Below, piece after piece: positions 12,568-37,301 of a stretch of DNA of 64,000 nt. The DNA comes from Pagrus major (Eukaryota; Chordata; Actinopteri; Spariformes; Sparidae). The stretch's first letter is position 1; the number at the start of each line of letters is the position of its first letter. The notes under the pieces are model-generated. The model was not told where the DNA came from and did not search any database. It saw nothing but the letters and a program-made list of their open reading frames with translations. The translations under genes were made by a program, and so were the position numbers. The stretch is taken from assembly GCF_040436345.1 (NCBI RefSeq), contig NC_133223.1:15342613-15406612 (forward strand), given 5' to 3'.

Positions 12568-12766
12568 GGTAGTATTGGTGGCATTTCTTCGATACTGATA
12601 CTTTTCAACATTTCATAGACCAGCGAATAATCAAATAATTCAGGCTTGAAGCTTGAACTGATGTGTTGTGAGACTGCTGTGTCTAACGTTGTTAATGATA
12701 TTAACCCTAAGTGTGTAGTTAATTCAGACACCTAAAAAATAGGTTTATTTTGTTCACAGCCCAGCC

Positions 12767-15700
12767 ATGAGGAGTCTTTGGACCAAAGCAGGTGTCGTAG
12801 GTTCAGTGTCGATGGCTTTTGGTTCAATGTGGTGGTCACAGAAGAAGACTGAACCAGACCAGGTTTCTTCGACCTCAGCTGACAAAAACCCCAGTTCTCC
12901 CTACGAACTCAAACTGGTGCAAGTCCTGTTCCGACATGGTGCTCGAACGCCGCTAAAGTCAATACCTGATGTGATGGAGGTAAAACTTATATTCCCGCTT
13001 TTCATCAACTCATTTATTACTTGTGTCTCTGATATCTCCATGTATTAAGAACAAAGTTCTTTGGGCACATTTGTCTCGTCAAAGGTCCAGTGGGTGCCAA
13101 CGCTCTTGGACCCTCCACCACACACCCACATCGACTATGTTGTGACAGATCTTGAAGGCGGCCCCAAGCCCCCGGCTCCTGTAGAAGACAGCTACCGGAA
13201 GAACGTACTGACCGTGAGTAGGTGTGTTTTGTGGTGCTGAATGCAGTCGGGCAAGATAAGAGCTCAACAATCAGAATCAGGCCCAACTTGTGTAGTTGGT
13301 TCCTGGTAAGACGCATTGTAGGAGGTTAATGGTTAAATGATTTTTACTGCAGACATTTGGACATGTGCTAACTGGAAAAGCATAGCTGTAATTAGTAACA
13401 TAACATAGTTTCATGGAGGAGTGTCTCAGCCAGGCTGTGACATTGTGCAATCTGGCACAGTTTACCAGGACAAGAGTCACCAGTCGTGTTGTTAACTCCA
13501 TCTTTTTTCTGCTATGATAAGTGGTAAAGGCCCTTTGTTTCATATGTTTTACAATAACTTGTGTGTAATCAAGTTGAGACTTTGGATTAAACACTTTTTA
13601 TAGATCGTTTCTTTTATAGATGTGAAACACCGTGTGGATTCAGGATGTGCACTCTTATTCATCCTGTTAGCCTCCCTCCCTCTAGTGGCCACTAGGATTC
13701 ATTACAAAGCCATTTGGATGACATTAAAGTGGGTTCATTCATTCACCTCCTCTCTGTAATGCTGCTGAACTGTGTGTAGAGCTCCCCGGTGAGATATTGT
13801 GTCCTGTTTGCCAGCCATGGCATCCATGGAAATGATAGTTTCCTGTGCTGAGTTAGCTGCTTTGCTAAAGAGGTTTACTGCACTGGATTTAGCTCAGAAA
13901 TCTAAATCCCACAATATGGACTCCCGCCATGCTTGAACCGCTCTGGATTCCTGCATGCCATCGCAGATGTGCGTCTGTTAGGCCACATCTGGGAGTAAAA
14001 CTCGGTCCTGTTTGTCGCAGGGTGGCACCTTCCCCGGTCAGCTGACCACGGTGGGCATGCAGCAGCTATATGAGCTGGGCAAGAGGCTGAGGGGGAAATA
14101 TATCGAGGAGAGTCATTTCCTCAACTCCGCCTTCAGCCCAGCTGAGGTCTAGTAAGTGTTGCAAGAGCACAAACACCTTTTTTTGTACTTTACAGTGTTA
14201 ATACATTGGCTTAATGAGTGCAGTATAAAAGATATCAGCCTAAATGTTTCAAGTTGGCTGCCTTCCATGACCTATTTTTTCCATTTTTAGCATACGCTCC
14301 ACTAACATTGTGAGGACCATTGAATCTGCCAAGTGCCTAGTAGCTGGGCTCTTCCAGCAGAAACAAAAAGGTAGGCTAGGAAGCCACATGTGCATGATGT
14401 TATTTATTCTGTTCTGGATTCATCTAATCTGTTTGTGTAATTTTCTGTTCTACCTGAAGAAATTGTGTCCATCTTGACAACGGAGGCAGAATCTGAAATC
14501 CTGTATCCTAACTACCACGGATGCAAGGTGCTCAAAATCCTTGGCAGGTATGTGGAGTTTATTTTCATACCAAGCCTCAGACATCCCATGCACTAGCCAC
14601 CCAAACCTGGAATCTTGAATAATGTGTTGTGCAAAATTATAAGCCGAGTTGAGATGCCTCTGACAGGTTGTCATAGGGCGTCTGTGTTTTGCGGCTGACA
14701 CTGTGTGTGTTCTGTGCAGCCACCGCTGGGCAGAGTCGTCCACTCTGCCAGACATTGCAGCAGACCTGCAGAGCATCCAGAGCGCGTTGGGCATCGCTGC
14801 TCACCAGCACGTCGACTTCATCCTCATTAGGGACGACATGGTTGCCAGAGAGGTGACGCTGCCACGCCATGATTCATATGACTTTTATTAGGTCTCACCA
14901 CAAGCTATCAGAATACATACCATTATTATGAAGAGTAAGCCTGGCTGGAGGTGGAAACCTAGCGAGCTGTTAAGTTATGCAAGATGAAACTCTGTAAGAG
15001 AGGTCATCAAGTTTAAAGAGATTAATAACAGATTCAGCATATTTGAGTTTAAACACTGAGAGCGATATTTTAGAATAAGTTCCTATTGACTTCATAATTG
15101 CATACATGGCAAATCTAAAGACTTCTAATTCAGTCGGTAAAAGAAATTCATTACTGAACGAGAGACTGAAAATCATCTTTTCTGTAGTTGAATGAATAGG
15201 GTAATATCAGAGTTTAAAGGGGCATATTTTTCGTAGATGTTCAAATAACCATCTTTTAAATGTGCACACTGGGGCCACTAAAGGATCTGAAACAGGGCCG
15301 AAGGGGCGTCTTCATTGGGATTTGATGAGTTTTCTTTTTCCCTCACAAGCCAAAGCCAAATACTGAAGCTCTAACTTACATACTCGCTAATGTTTGGATC
15401 CACCTGTTATCAGCTACAACTCATTGAAACAAATTACAGACACATTTTTGAGTCACTACAGCTATAATGCACTTAGAGGATAGGTTCACCCACAAATGAA
15501 AATTCAGTCATTGTCAGTCATTAACCTGCAGCCATGGTAGAAGTTTCCTTTTAACGTTTTTTGTTGCTGTACACTCAGACACACGGCCTTCCCTGCCCAG
15601 CGGTGCTGGACACTTGGAGGAATACAGTGGAGCAGAGAGCTGTGGACATGATCTGCCACGTGTACGAACCCAGCAAGAGGTAAGACTAAACAAAGTCGGC

Positions 15701-16353
15701 ACAGGAGACACTTCACCTGACCCTTTTGTTTTCAACAAACCACCTGTAATTCTCTTGCTGTGTTTTTGGCAGAGAGAACCTGCAGCTGTGTGTGGGACCC
15801 CTCCTGCACACATTGTTATCCAACATTGACGAGAAACTAAATGATACCTCATCGGAGCCAAACAGGTTGGACACATCGGGATGGACGCACCCTTTTCTTG
15901 CACAAGCTTGATTGTGTTTGGTCTTTGAACGATCCACTGTTAAAATCCTCTCTCAAACAGGAAGTTGTTTTTGTACTCTGCACACGACACCACGTTGATT
16001 CCCTGTCTGATGGCTTTTGGGGTTTTTGACATGAGATGGCCACCATACGCTGCCGATATCACTCTGGAGCTGCACCAACACCGGCAGACCAAAGAGGCCT
16101 TTGTGAAGGTGTCATACATAGGCCAGGTAGGGGGTGAGAATGTGTCTGCGTGTCTTTATCTGACAAACTGCTGTTTGTTTCCTTGTGTTTCACTCCAAGT
16201 TACTTGTCTTTTCTGCAGGATCAACTTATACAAGGTTGTAGTGGAGTCTACTGCCCCCTGGAGGAGTTCAAACAGGCCCTCTCAGCGTACTCGTTGAGCT
16301 CTGAACTCTACCACTCACTTTGTAACAACACTGAGGGCTTGACCAAGCCCTGA
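12767..16353 (+). CDS. acp6: acid phosphatase 6, lysophosphatidic (mitochondrial)
   Basis: Ten coding exons give an intact 422-residue protein (human ACP6 is 428). Exons: 12767-12979, 13085-13213, 14021-14151, 14291-14370, 14460-14547, 14720-14852, 15579-15679, 15773-15865, 15961-16126 and 16219-16353; phases agree at every junction. The start exon begins after the acceptor at 12759. The family hydrolyses lysophosphatidic acid to monoacylglycerol and phosphate, acting at mitochondria. It is a histidine acid phosphatase: the phosphate-binding RHGARTP lies at residues 56-62 with nucleophile His57, and the proton-donor pair is H331-D332 in SAHDTTLIP. Residues 4-24 form a hydrophobic N-terminal segment (LWTKAGVVGSVSMAFGSMWWS) expected to direct mitochondrial import. 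Other conserved blocks are EGGPKPPAP, GGTFPGQLT, YIRSTNIVRTIES, YPNYHGC and VEQRAVDM. All introns are GT-AG; the donor of exon 8 (ag|gttgg) is weak. No premature stop or frameshift was seen. It is transcribed in the same direction as gja5 and convergent with bcl9. Confidence 0.96.
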
Positions 16354-17605
16354 ACATGTCTCAACACAGTGCTACATGACATTACACTCTGACAGTTGCC
16401 ACACATCATGCTTTTTTTTTTCTTTTTTTTTTAAAACGTCCTCACTTCTCAATCCATCCAGCCACTCTGTCATTATACCTCACTTGTTGAACTACACCAG
16501 GGGTAACTTTGGTGAGCGCACAAGTCCTGGATTAAAGCCTCTTTTAGTTTAGAATTTTTATTTCACAACTTTCATGTAACCATGGCAGCATTTTTTTCTA
16601 TAGAGGTAAATTAATTTAAGGATTATTGCATATTGACAAGAGTATGTGTTGAAGATTTTGCTATACAGTGTATGCCTGATATCAAATGTCTGTTTGCATG
16701 CACTTAGTCCGTTTGGCTTTAATGATGAAGGCTGGCATTATTCCATGTTTTTTCTCATTGTGAACAATTAAAACAAAAAGTCTTTCCATCCCTCAGATGA
16801 CAAATACATAGTTTCATATAATTAATAATTCCTTAAGACAGCCGGACACTAGTTTTCACAAATGTTGTGGCAAATTTGGTATTCTAGTGAGTATTTACAA
16901 CTAGGACAGTGACTACAGTGCCCATGTTCTTTGCAATGAAGGTTCATGTCACCCAATGAAGTGGTGTGTGGCACTTAAATGTGTTTTGTTTAGTTTTAGA
17001 CAAAACTGGAGCAATATGGCATAGAGCAATAACTATACCAGGCAATACATGTTAGTAGGTTAAAAACTAAGTTGGTTTTGCTCTTTTGGGGGGGTATTGA
17101 AAAGAACAATAGAGTATTATCAGCCTTTTCCTTAAAATATCTAATAGGTTGACCAATGTGGCATCATCAATGCCTGTATTTGATCACTGACACAACTCAG
17201 CCAATTTGGTTGTGTTCACAATCAAATCTTTCATAATCACATCATTCCTCAGGGGAATACTGAGTATTTCATGTACTGTATCTAATGTTTATTAACAAAT
17301 GGGTGCAGAGAGTGGATTGTACATTAGTGTGTAGCTGAATGCCTTCATAATCATATAGAGCCTGTAGAAAGGGAAGTGTTTTAAGAGTGAAACATTAGGT
17401 TGCCTTCTTATTGGGAGTATCAGACCACAGTATAATGTAGGCATGAATACATGTCCATTATACACACCTGAGTTACCTATACGCACATGTGTTACAATAA
17501 CACGCATTGTACCTCATAAGGGGCAATTTCCCATGATCTGCTGCTTAAAATGTGAAAGTTTGGTTTGGATTGATGAGACATAAATAAAGATTTCAATCAA
17601 TGTTA
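16354..17605 (+). other. acp6: probable acp6 3' UTR
   Basis: Non-coding. It has ATTAAA variants at 16531-16536 and 16767-16772 and a canonical AATAAA at 17583-17588, so the transcript may end at about 16.55, 16.79 or 17.6 kb. Confidence 0.5.
17583..17588 (+). terminator. acp6: acp6 distal poly(A) signal AATAAA
   Basis: A canonical hexamer 1.2 kb after the acp6 stop and the last one before the start of the inferred bcl9 3' end on the other strand. Its use is inferred. Confidence 0.45.
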
Positions 17606-17954
17606 AGACTCTTTCTTTAAGGGGTTCTGTACCTTTCCTACCAGCGAGTGAAGATTTAAAACTTTGGTTAGACAAGCAGGACTAGTTTAGTTGAGTTCAA
17701 ATGCAACAACTTGGTTGCATCTATTTTAGAAGTGTGATGTCCTCTGAAAATAGCTCTCAGTAAGTACCTCCTGATAAAACTTGGCAATGCTGCTTCTTGG
17801 TATGACTTGCTCTCTTTGTTCCAGCTAAATGTTGGTGAGCTGGTTTGACGTGTAGAATGACAAAGACACCACCTGGTCCACATAACTGACTACATGTGAA
17901 TAGTCGAGAGCCACGTGGACACATACACGCACACACACTCCATAGACAACATGT

Positions 17955-19361
17955 ATATACCAAAACAATATCTTTTATTTGTAGTCCATCACCACAGCCC
18001 TGGTAGGCTATTCTGCACCAAAGCCAATGGAGAAACACATGACAAGCTTATACAATAGAGAAAAGAGAGGAAGTCAACTGGATGGTAAGCAGTATGTGTT
18101 TACATTTCTGTGTGTCTCACTCTGGACACCACACCTGCCTTACTAATTTCTTTTTACCAGATCTACCTAGCTCTAGTTCTATAACACCTGGCATACCTGC
18201 TGTGGCATTCAGCCATGCCTGTCCCATTCTGCTGACCGTTTGGGGATTATTGCTGTGGGAATGATTATTACCCAGAGTCAACAAGAGAGTCAAAACAAAA
18301 CAGGAACACAACAGGAACAAGAAGAACACACATAGCACATCTGGGTATTAGCAGTATTATTCACGCTGGCGAAAAGTTGAGTCCTGAAAGATTTGGAGCA
18401 CCAAGTCAAATGTCATCCACAACTTGAAATGGACCGGGGCTTGTCATTGTGCTGCAAAGCTGCCAGGATCCTCACACTTAATGTGTTGCTCTCAATGGTA
18501 AAAATAGAGAAAGAAGACGCTTTCTGCAGACGGTCCATGTTTGTGCTTTTTTAATAATACTATTATCTTAATGAGGTCATAGTTTGGTTTGTTATACACT
18601 GGAGTTACAAAGGAAATTAAAATAGACTAAAATTCGAATAGCCCACCAATGGTAAACAGTACAGTATTTTTAGGGGGCATTCCTCCCCCAATGAAAGTTG
18701 GGTAAGAGGAGTTGAGAGGTCACTGATAGAATGCCTATACATACAGACACATACATACATACCACACAAACATACAGTCTGTCACGCACACGCACTCTCA
18801 CACGTATATACTGTACAGAAACAGTCAAAACAATGGAGCGAGAGACAAGATGGAGTTCCACTAAAGTCTTCACAAAGCACAAATTCTTCTCATTCCTTTC
18901 TCTTGTTCCATACCACTTTCATGACAAATTTGTTTTTTTAAATTTGAAAAAAGTAGACATATACTGTAGCATCTCCACGCTGACTTGTTAAGTTGATTCC
19001 TCTTTGATGTTGAAGTCATCTTTATAGTCAGATAATCAAAAAACACAAGAACAGTTTTTGCGAAATTGATGCACAACAATCCCATACATTCTGAAGTTCA
19101 TGAGTCAAAATTAAATGTTCTTGTGGCAAAAGTACTCCAATCTGGGCCTGTCCGAGTCTCCATTGGATTAGTTCCCACAGGACATTACCAGGTGTGACTG
19201 GTTAGCTCCATTCTGTTCATTTCTGAGTACATCCTTTCTCATGTATTATACTTCCTTTACTTAGAGTCCATCAGAGTTTTCTGAACACTCCACACACCAT
19301 GACCTTAACTCTATCCTTGCGTACTGTCCAAGAACATTCTAGATACAAGGTTTCTGTTGGA
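17955..19361 (-). other. bcl9: probable bcl9 3' UTR
   Basis: Non-coding DNA after the bcl9 TAA on the minus strand. The plus strand carries TTTATT at 17974-17979, which is AATAAA in the bcl9 direction, giving a 3' UTR of about 1.4 kb. Confidence 0.5.
17974..17979 (-). terminator. bcl9: bcl9 poly(A) signal AATAAA
   Basis: A canonical hexamer on the minus strand, about 1.38 kb downstream of the bcl9 stop. It leaves about 370 bp between the inferred ends of the convergent acp6 and bcl9 transcripts. Confidence 0.45.
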
Positions 19362-30837
<11,476 letters not shown>

Positions 30838-31136
30838 TGATGGGGCTCCCAGGACTACAGAACAGGGTGGAGTGATGAGCTGGTGAGGACTGCCTGTGTG
30901 GGAGAGCGGCGCCTTTGCGCGCACGTTCCTGGAGCCAGGAACAGGATTCCCAATGTTGGAGAGGTTTCCCCGACCGTCCTTGGCCTCCTCTCGCTCTTTC
31001 TTCCCTCGCTCCTTCTTGTTGAAATGTGTCGCTGCTGTACCTGCCGCCGCTGGCCTCTCCTCTTGGACCTCCAACATTCTCTCTATGTCCTTGTCTGTGT
31101 GGGTGTGTGTGTGTGCGTGCCTGTGTGTGTGTATGA

Positions 31137-31139
<3 letters not shown>

Positions 31140-31197
<58 letters not shown>
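31140..31197. repeat. TG microsatellite next to bcl9 coding exon 1
   Basis: (TG)29, read as CA in the bcl9 direction, ending about 60 bp upstream of the possible upstream ATG of bcl9. It makes the splice acceptor of this exon hard to define. Confidence 0.95.
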
Positions 31198-31203
<6 letters not shown>

Positions 31204-31383
31204 GAAAAGTGTGTAAAAACAATAACAATAGTCCAGGAGTCTTTTCTTGTTCGGTGTGTATTTATGAAACTCCCCCAAGGGGGCTTTCAACGGCCCTTAG
31301 GCACACTATGGAGAGAGAAGAGAGAGGAGAAAAGACAGTTAACAAAACTGGAAAAGAGGGCGACAGTCTGAACAAACTTAAAG

Positions 31384-33358
31384 TGACACTCCACCCAAAA
31401 TCTCTTTAGTATCAATCTACTAGTGTGGGCTTGAAAGGTGTCTGTTGAAGCTGTTAATTTTCTCTTTTGTGGCTTTGGCCAGCTTTGATTCGTGACAGCA
31501 GGAATCGATTGCAATAGGTCTTTTTCACAGAAGACATTTTGACACATTCCAATAGGGAAGGCACAGGTGTTACTAATAAAAAAATGTCTGAAAAGTCTCC
31601 TGCAATAGGATTTAGTGACCAACAGCAACAGCTGGCACTAGGGTTGGGTAAGTCTCCAGCTCTGCCAGTCCGGTGTACAGACTTAAAACAGTTTGTTTTT
31701 TGCAATCGGACTGAAACGACATTTGTCTGGTGTAGGTGGAGAGAGCTAGCAGCATGCGGCTAGTTAACAGGAGCCCCTGGATAGCCAATTACTTCAGCCA
31801 CAGCTTGCCTCGCTGTTTTTTGTTGTGAGTTGCTAGTTATGCACACAGTGCCGCTGTACTCATCTGACCAATGTCCACACGAGAGATTTCTCATCAGTAA
31901 CAAGTTGGCGCTAGTTATGCTCTCCGTGTTACATGCTACCAAACTCAACACTTCCTGTATCCATTCCAAATTTAAAGCCCTCTAGTGTTTCAGTGTACAG
32001 AATCTCTGCATTTCTTGACAAGCCTTTTGCTGTGAAACATTTGTAGGAAGGTATTGTGTAAAACTAATACCACGTGTACCCCAAAATTAACATCTTTATG
32101 TTGGTTCTTTACATAGCCAGATGAAGCGATAGCCTTGTTTTTTTGTTTCTTTTGTGCCACGTTCAATATCACAAATGCGTCAGAATAAAACAGGGAACAG
32201 TAGAGGCAGCAGATCATATACCACACCAGACTACATCCTGAAGATGTTAAAACCTGATTTGAAAAGTCTTAAACCAGTGAGACATCTTGCTTCTTTCTCA
32301 TCTCTTTTGAGAGTTGCACATGCACGGTATTGATCAGGCAGCTGACAGGCTGACAGAAGCCACTAACAACGGCTACTTTTTAAATATCTTTTACTTCAGT
32401 CCATCTTTCAAACTCAACAATGTTCAAGTGTTGCTTGAACAGAGACAGATGGTAAAGTATTTACAAACCAGCAGCCATAACTTCAACAGATGTCACAGCA
32501 TCGCAACTAAAAAGGGGCGAATATTAGCGTGTTGACCCAGGTGTTGTGTTTCCATCACAGCCGATTGGAGACAAATTTAAGCGGTTGTTATTGGGTTTTT
32601 TGTCTAGTGTGAAAGGGGTATTACTGACTTGTAAGGTTCCCATACGCACTTGAAAAGTAGCTACTGCCATCTTTTTTTTCAAGGAACACTAAGCAGAAGT
32701 CTTATCAATTTAATATTTTGATGAAAAGTTATGTTAAATGTTTGCTGTGAGATACATATAAAAAAGATGTGTCACAGTTCTTGATGGACTGTGGGTGTTG
32801 CTACACTCCTTCATCGACTCATTATGTTTCACTCAGGAACAGCATACTAATGTGCCAAACCTAGTGGTAAAATTTGGTATTTTTTAACGGTCCAGTGTTT
32901 GACTTAATATCAAATAGGTTTAAAATGTTTTTATAATCAGCCACACCCTACATGGCACAAATGGAAACCAGGTATTTAACCAAAATACAATCGATTGTAA
33001 CATACTGCAAATTTACAACAGGCACCTTTCAACCCTTCCTTAAATCTTCCATGGAGCTGAACTGATAAATTGGCCAAAACACCTCATTATAGATATGTTG
33101 CTGTGAAATTGCTACGACAGTTCGACAGCATCACCAAGAAATTACAGCAAAGAAATGCCAAAGATGTTTGGGTTCAACAAGAAAGAGAGTCAAGTTTTTT
33201 AACATTAAGTTAAGGAATTTTTTAAAGACAAAGATGACTATTGGTCAATATCATTCTCCCATTTTTACCCTCAAAAATATAAATAATCGTATTTGCCTAA
33301 AATTCCAACATCAGCCAGGCTAGTCTTTAAATCTATAGAGATTTTGGGTGGAGTATCA
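31384..33358. repeat. 2-kb element with 26-bp inverted ends
   Basis: The left end 31384-31409 (TGACACTCCACCCAAAATCT then CTTTAG) matches the inverse of 33333-33358 at all but two positions. The 1975-bp interior has no open frame recognisable as transposase. It lies in the long first intron of bcl9. A target duplication was not evident. Confidence 0.65.
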
Positions 33359-34426
33359 TGTCAACTAAATAAATACCAGCACTACAACTGCAGCAAACAG
33401 CAAAGTTTGGTGGTGGAGTGGGAGAGGTAGCATTGTGGTCCAAACCAACCACTGTGTGTTTCTGTGTATGTGTGTGTTGGTGAGTTAGCACGAGAATTGC
33501 ATGAGAATCCTGTTCGAGAGAGAGCGGCCCAGTCAGTCAGATTACATTGTCATCCTGAAAATATTTAGGAGCTCTTCCAAAACACTCAACATTGTAACTG
33601 GCTCCAGAGTTCCCCTAGGGAGAAGGAGGTGGAGTGTTAGGGGGGGTTTGGGGGAGGGAGGGAGGCGGCAGGGGGAAGGGGGTGTCACTGGGAACCAGAC
33701 AAATACTCCGACTCCTGCTACAGCAGCAACACTCGTCTCTCACTGGGCTTCAGGAGAAGTGATTTACAACTATCAGGACCACAGATCACCGCTGCACACG
33801 AGCAGAGGCCGGCTTCTCCACGGGGGCAGAGAGGGGGAAGCAGGAGGAGCTCTGTGTATCCAAACTACATTGATTAGACTAACCTTTTAAATATAAAAAT
33901 ACACTTTGTGACACAGAAGTGGGGCTCTTCAGAGAAGTGGTGGGCAGATTATTGATTGCTGAACCAGTGAATTTACTTATTTACAACAAAACAGCTTGAA
34001 AGACATCTCTCTTTGAATGAAATGACATGTTTCTATTTAGCTACACAACACGCTTTGATACAGAGCTTTGGAAACGAGGACCGGAAATTTAACACAAGAG
34101 CTTTAGCTCCAACTAAGGGCCTAGTAAGACGGCTTACTAAATCCTGTGTCTAACAAGTATGATATTTTCTGATCAATAGTTGTTTCTAGTCTGGGTTCTG
34201 AGAGAGTTTGGATTAAGGGCAGGGAAACAATGTGCGAGAGTAGACAAGATGAAAAAGTGACAAAAACACAGAGGCAGTTTGATTTTGTTGTTGACTGTTA
34301 CTCGCTAATCAAAGTGAAACGGTGGCTTTTGTAAGTCACAGTGGAAAAGACCTGACGGACAGCAGCTCCGAACCAAAATACTGCAAATAACTACTAAGGC
34401 CCAACACTGCCTTTATTTGCATTAAA

Positions 34427-34680
34427 CTGTACTCACTCATAGATTCCAGCCACATTAATATTCATAATCCATGTAATATTATTCCCTAGGAAATTAATGA
34501 CAATGTTGAAAAATACCCATCTCACAATGTTAAAAAAACTTTTTACCAAAAGTTAATGGGGTCTTTTCTGGGCCGAGACCCATCCTACATCCAAGTCTCT
34601 TGTAATTCCGTTCAGTAGTTTTTGTGTTATCCTGCTGACAAACCAAACAACCAACAACCGGACACAGGTGAAAACAACAT
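34427..34680 (+). repeat. retroposon copy A (SINE or LINE-tail type)
   Basis: It shares with 50500-50815 the ordered blocks 'actcatagat.ccagccac', 'caccaaaagttaatggggt' (approximate in this copy), 'gagacccatcct.catcca' and 'cagtagtttttgtgt.atcctgctgacaaacca'. The last block is a widespread teleost retroposon tail. The exact family was not assigned. Confidence 0.65.
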
Positions 34681-34794
34681 TCAGCATCTTATGCTTTTGA
34701 ATAAAAATTGACAAAACTCATAACTCCTTACAAAACACATTTGATAAGTGAGGGCTTAATGGTGCACACAAATCATTATCATACATTACGTTCA

Positions 34795-34840
34795 TTTGTC
34801 GGAGGCTTTTGTCCAAAGTGACTTACAATAAATGCTTTCA
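34795..34840 (+). repeat. short SINE-like fragment
   Basis: 'ttttgtccaaagtgactta' followed by caataaatg resembles a common fish SINE segment (tttatccaaagcgacttac). Only a fragment is recognisable. Confidence 0.4.
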
Positions 34841-36339
34841 GTCTCCGCAAGAACATTTTAAAGAGCATGTTGAGTGCTACAGTACAAGAGTTTTCTTGTT
34901 TTTTTTTTATGAGACATCAGCAATGTACGGAAAGGTTCAAACAAGCCAGCTCATCATTCATCAAGTCTAAAAAGGCAAAAATATTGATGTGTTTCATTTA
35001 TTCCGAATGGCCACATAAAATGCAGGCTAACAAGCTTGCCGTCAAAGAAGAGGTAAGGCGCGATCATCATTCAAATGAGGGGATAAGGACACACACTTGA
35101 AAAATGCCAGTAGTTGTGTGAAGAACAGAAAAAAGAGCTTGAGAGATAGATTCAAATCGTGTTTACTGTCACAGCTCCACACATCTAACTAAACGCTGCA
35201 TGAAGTGGATGCAAAATCAAATGCTGGATCGTCAGTTTCAGATAATTGCAGAAGTTGAGTCCTCTCTATTCCAACATCAGAAAGGTGTGGGGAGAGGGGA
35301 TTTCAGATAATGTTTGACCATCTGTAAAGCACTTGGAGCCATGGCTGTCTAGGCGTAGTTTAAAAACCCAGCCTGCTGTGGATGGGCAGTGACACTGCTC
35401 CACTGAAAAGAGCTTTGACCGACATGATCTACCACAGGGGCCTCAGAGAGACACGGTGGTCAACTGTTCACTGTAGTCCATTTGAAAATGTATCCAGATT
35501 TCTAGGGGAGATCCGATTTTACTATATAAAAAACACAGCCTCCTACCCCATTCGGCCCTAACTAGCATGAATGCCCTCAAGGGCTGTTATCTCAACCTCA
35601 ATCGTACACAAGTGCGTATAATGCGAGTATGTGCACGCATACAGACACAAGCAGCAGGACCTGTCAATCACCTGTTCCCTCCAATCACACACTAACGAGA
35701 CACTAATTGGGGAGCTTGCTGACATGACTGTCATAAGGAATACACTGACACGCAAACGCGCACATCAAGCGCGTGCAGCTGACTGCACACACACACAACA
35801 AAGCACTGTAGAGGTAATCAGAGATTTCTCTTCCTCTATCTCCAGTAAAGACGCTGAACTGTCTATCACAGCACACACGAGGAGCTGCAGTGCGTGCAAG
35901 TTAATGGGAAAACAGTATAATGAGGCTCTAAAAATGAGCTTTTTGCCTCTGATATAAATATGGGGTTCCACATGAAAAGAGGGCAGAAAATAGTTCAATT
36001 CAATTAGATTTGGGTTTTCAAATGCGGGTGGCACTAAAAGGGAGCATTTCATTTCATGCTTATGTAACACAGTCATCGTACGCTGGCTGAGCGCAGTGTA
36101 GAGAGTAGACCCTTCCCTGCTACGTCACCCAAATTCCTCTGAAGGGGAGATGGGAGGTTTATACCAGTGTAGTATCCAGTGGGATCAATAACAGGAGGGG
36201 AACCATGACCTTGCTGCCAACCTAGTCCACTGGCTTAAATTTTTAACACAACAATGCTGCAAAGACGTTTTTTTTTTTTTAAGAAGAAGAAGGGGAGGCA
36301 TAAACACTCAAGTGCAAATGTGCAAACACACACACACAC

Positions 36340-36480
36340 ACACCCCAACTCTCTTCCCTCATCTCAGTCCTGCTGTTGGCTGTAAAAGGGCCTGCTGATG
36401 TTTCAGCCTTATTTATGCAAATCCCATTTTGCAGTTCAGTCACAATGGAGTATTGCTCTCTCTTTTCTTACTCTCTAGCT
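36340..36480. promoter_or_regulatory. candidate intronic regulatory block with octamer site
   Basis: A non-repetitive segment in the bcl9 first intron with a perfect octamer ATGCAAAT at 36415-36422 (POU-factor site), flanked by 'cttattt' and 'cccattttgcag'. The function is inferred only from motif and uniqueness. Confidence 0.3.
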
Positions 36481-37301
36481 CCCCTACACGCTCTCCGTCT
36501 GCTCGGCCTCCATCTCACGAATTTCCTCAGTCCATTATTTGTTTAGGGTAATATCAGAAATGTTATTTCCACCTCTCCTCACAGTTTTCTGCAAGAATAT
36601 AAAAAAAAACAAGCCAGAAGAAAGGGACCAAAGCAGCAGCAGCCAGCTCCTCTCAAACACAACAGCTGCCACATACATGTACCTAATATTCATTTAAATC
36701 AAATTAGCACATATGAAGTCTCAGGTCAAAGCTTTGCATCAAAATCTCAATGAAAAGAGGATTTTACAATCCTAATCTGAAGGCTGACTTGTGTTGTAAA
36801 GCACTCTTAGTGGGCGGTAAAAGACTGGAAAAGCACTGTATAAATACTGTCCATTTGCAGGGTCTAAGGCATCCGCAATTTAAGTCAAACTATGTCAATA
36901 AATAAAGCTTTTTTAAAGAATGAAATAATACAAATCTTCAAGTAAGCCAAATAACTTTTGTTGAATAAAGGTACACTGAAATGTCTTACTTTTCCAAAAA
37001 TCCTCCTGAATCAACACTTCAATGACTTCATCAGCATCTTGAGAACAAGTGTAAAGGGAACACAAGCATGAAACAACAGTCATGTCTTCCCAAGAGGTAC
37101 TAGAGCGTGTGTTTACTTCCTGTTTTACTCTTGTGATATGAATTATGAATGTTCCCCGGTGGACTAAGGATTGAAATGTCATAAATAAAGTAAATTGACA
37201 AAGTGCCAGAAATTATGGTTCTTTCACACAGTTTTTTTATCCAACACACCAGTATATTTTCTTTCTTTATACTTTCTAGTGTTCAAGAACTTTCCAATAA
37301 T

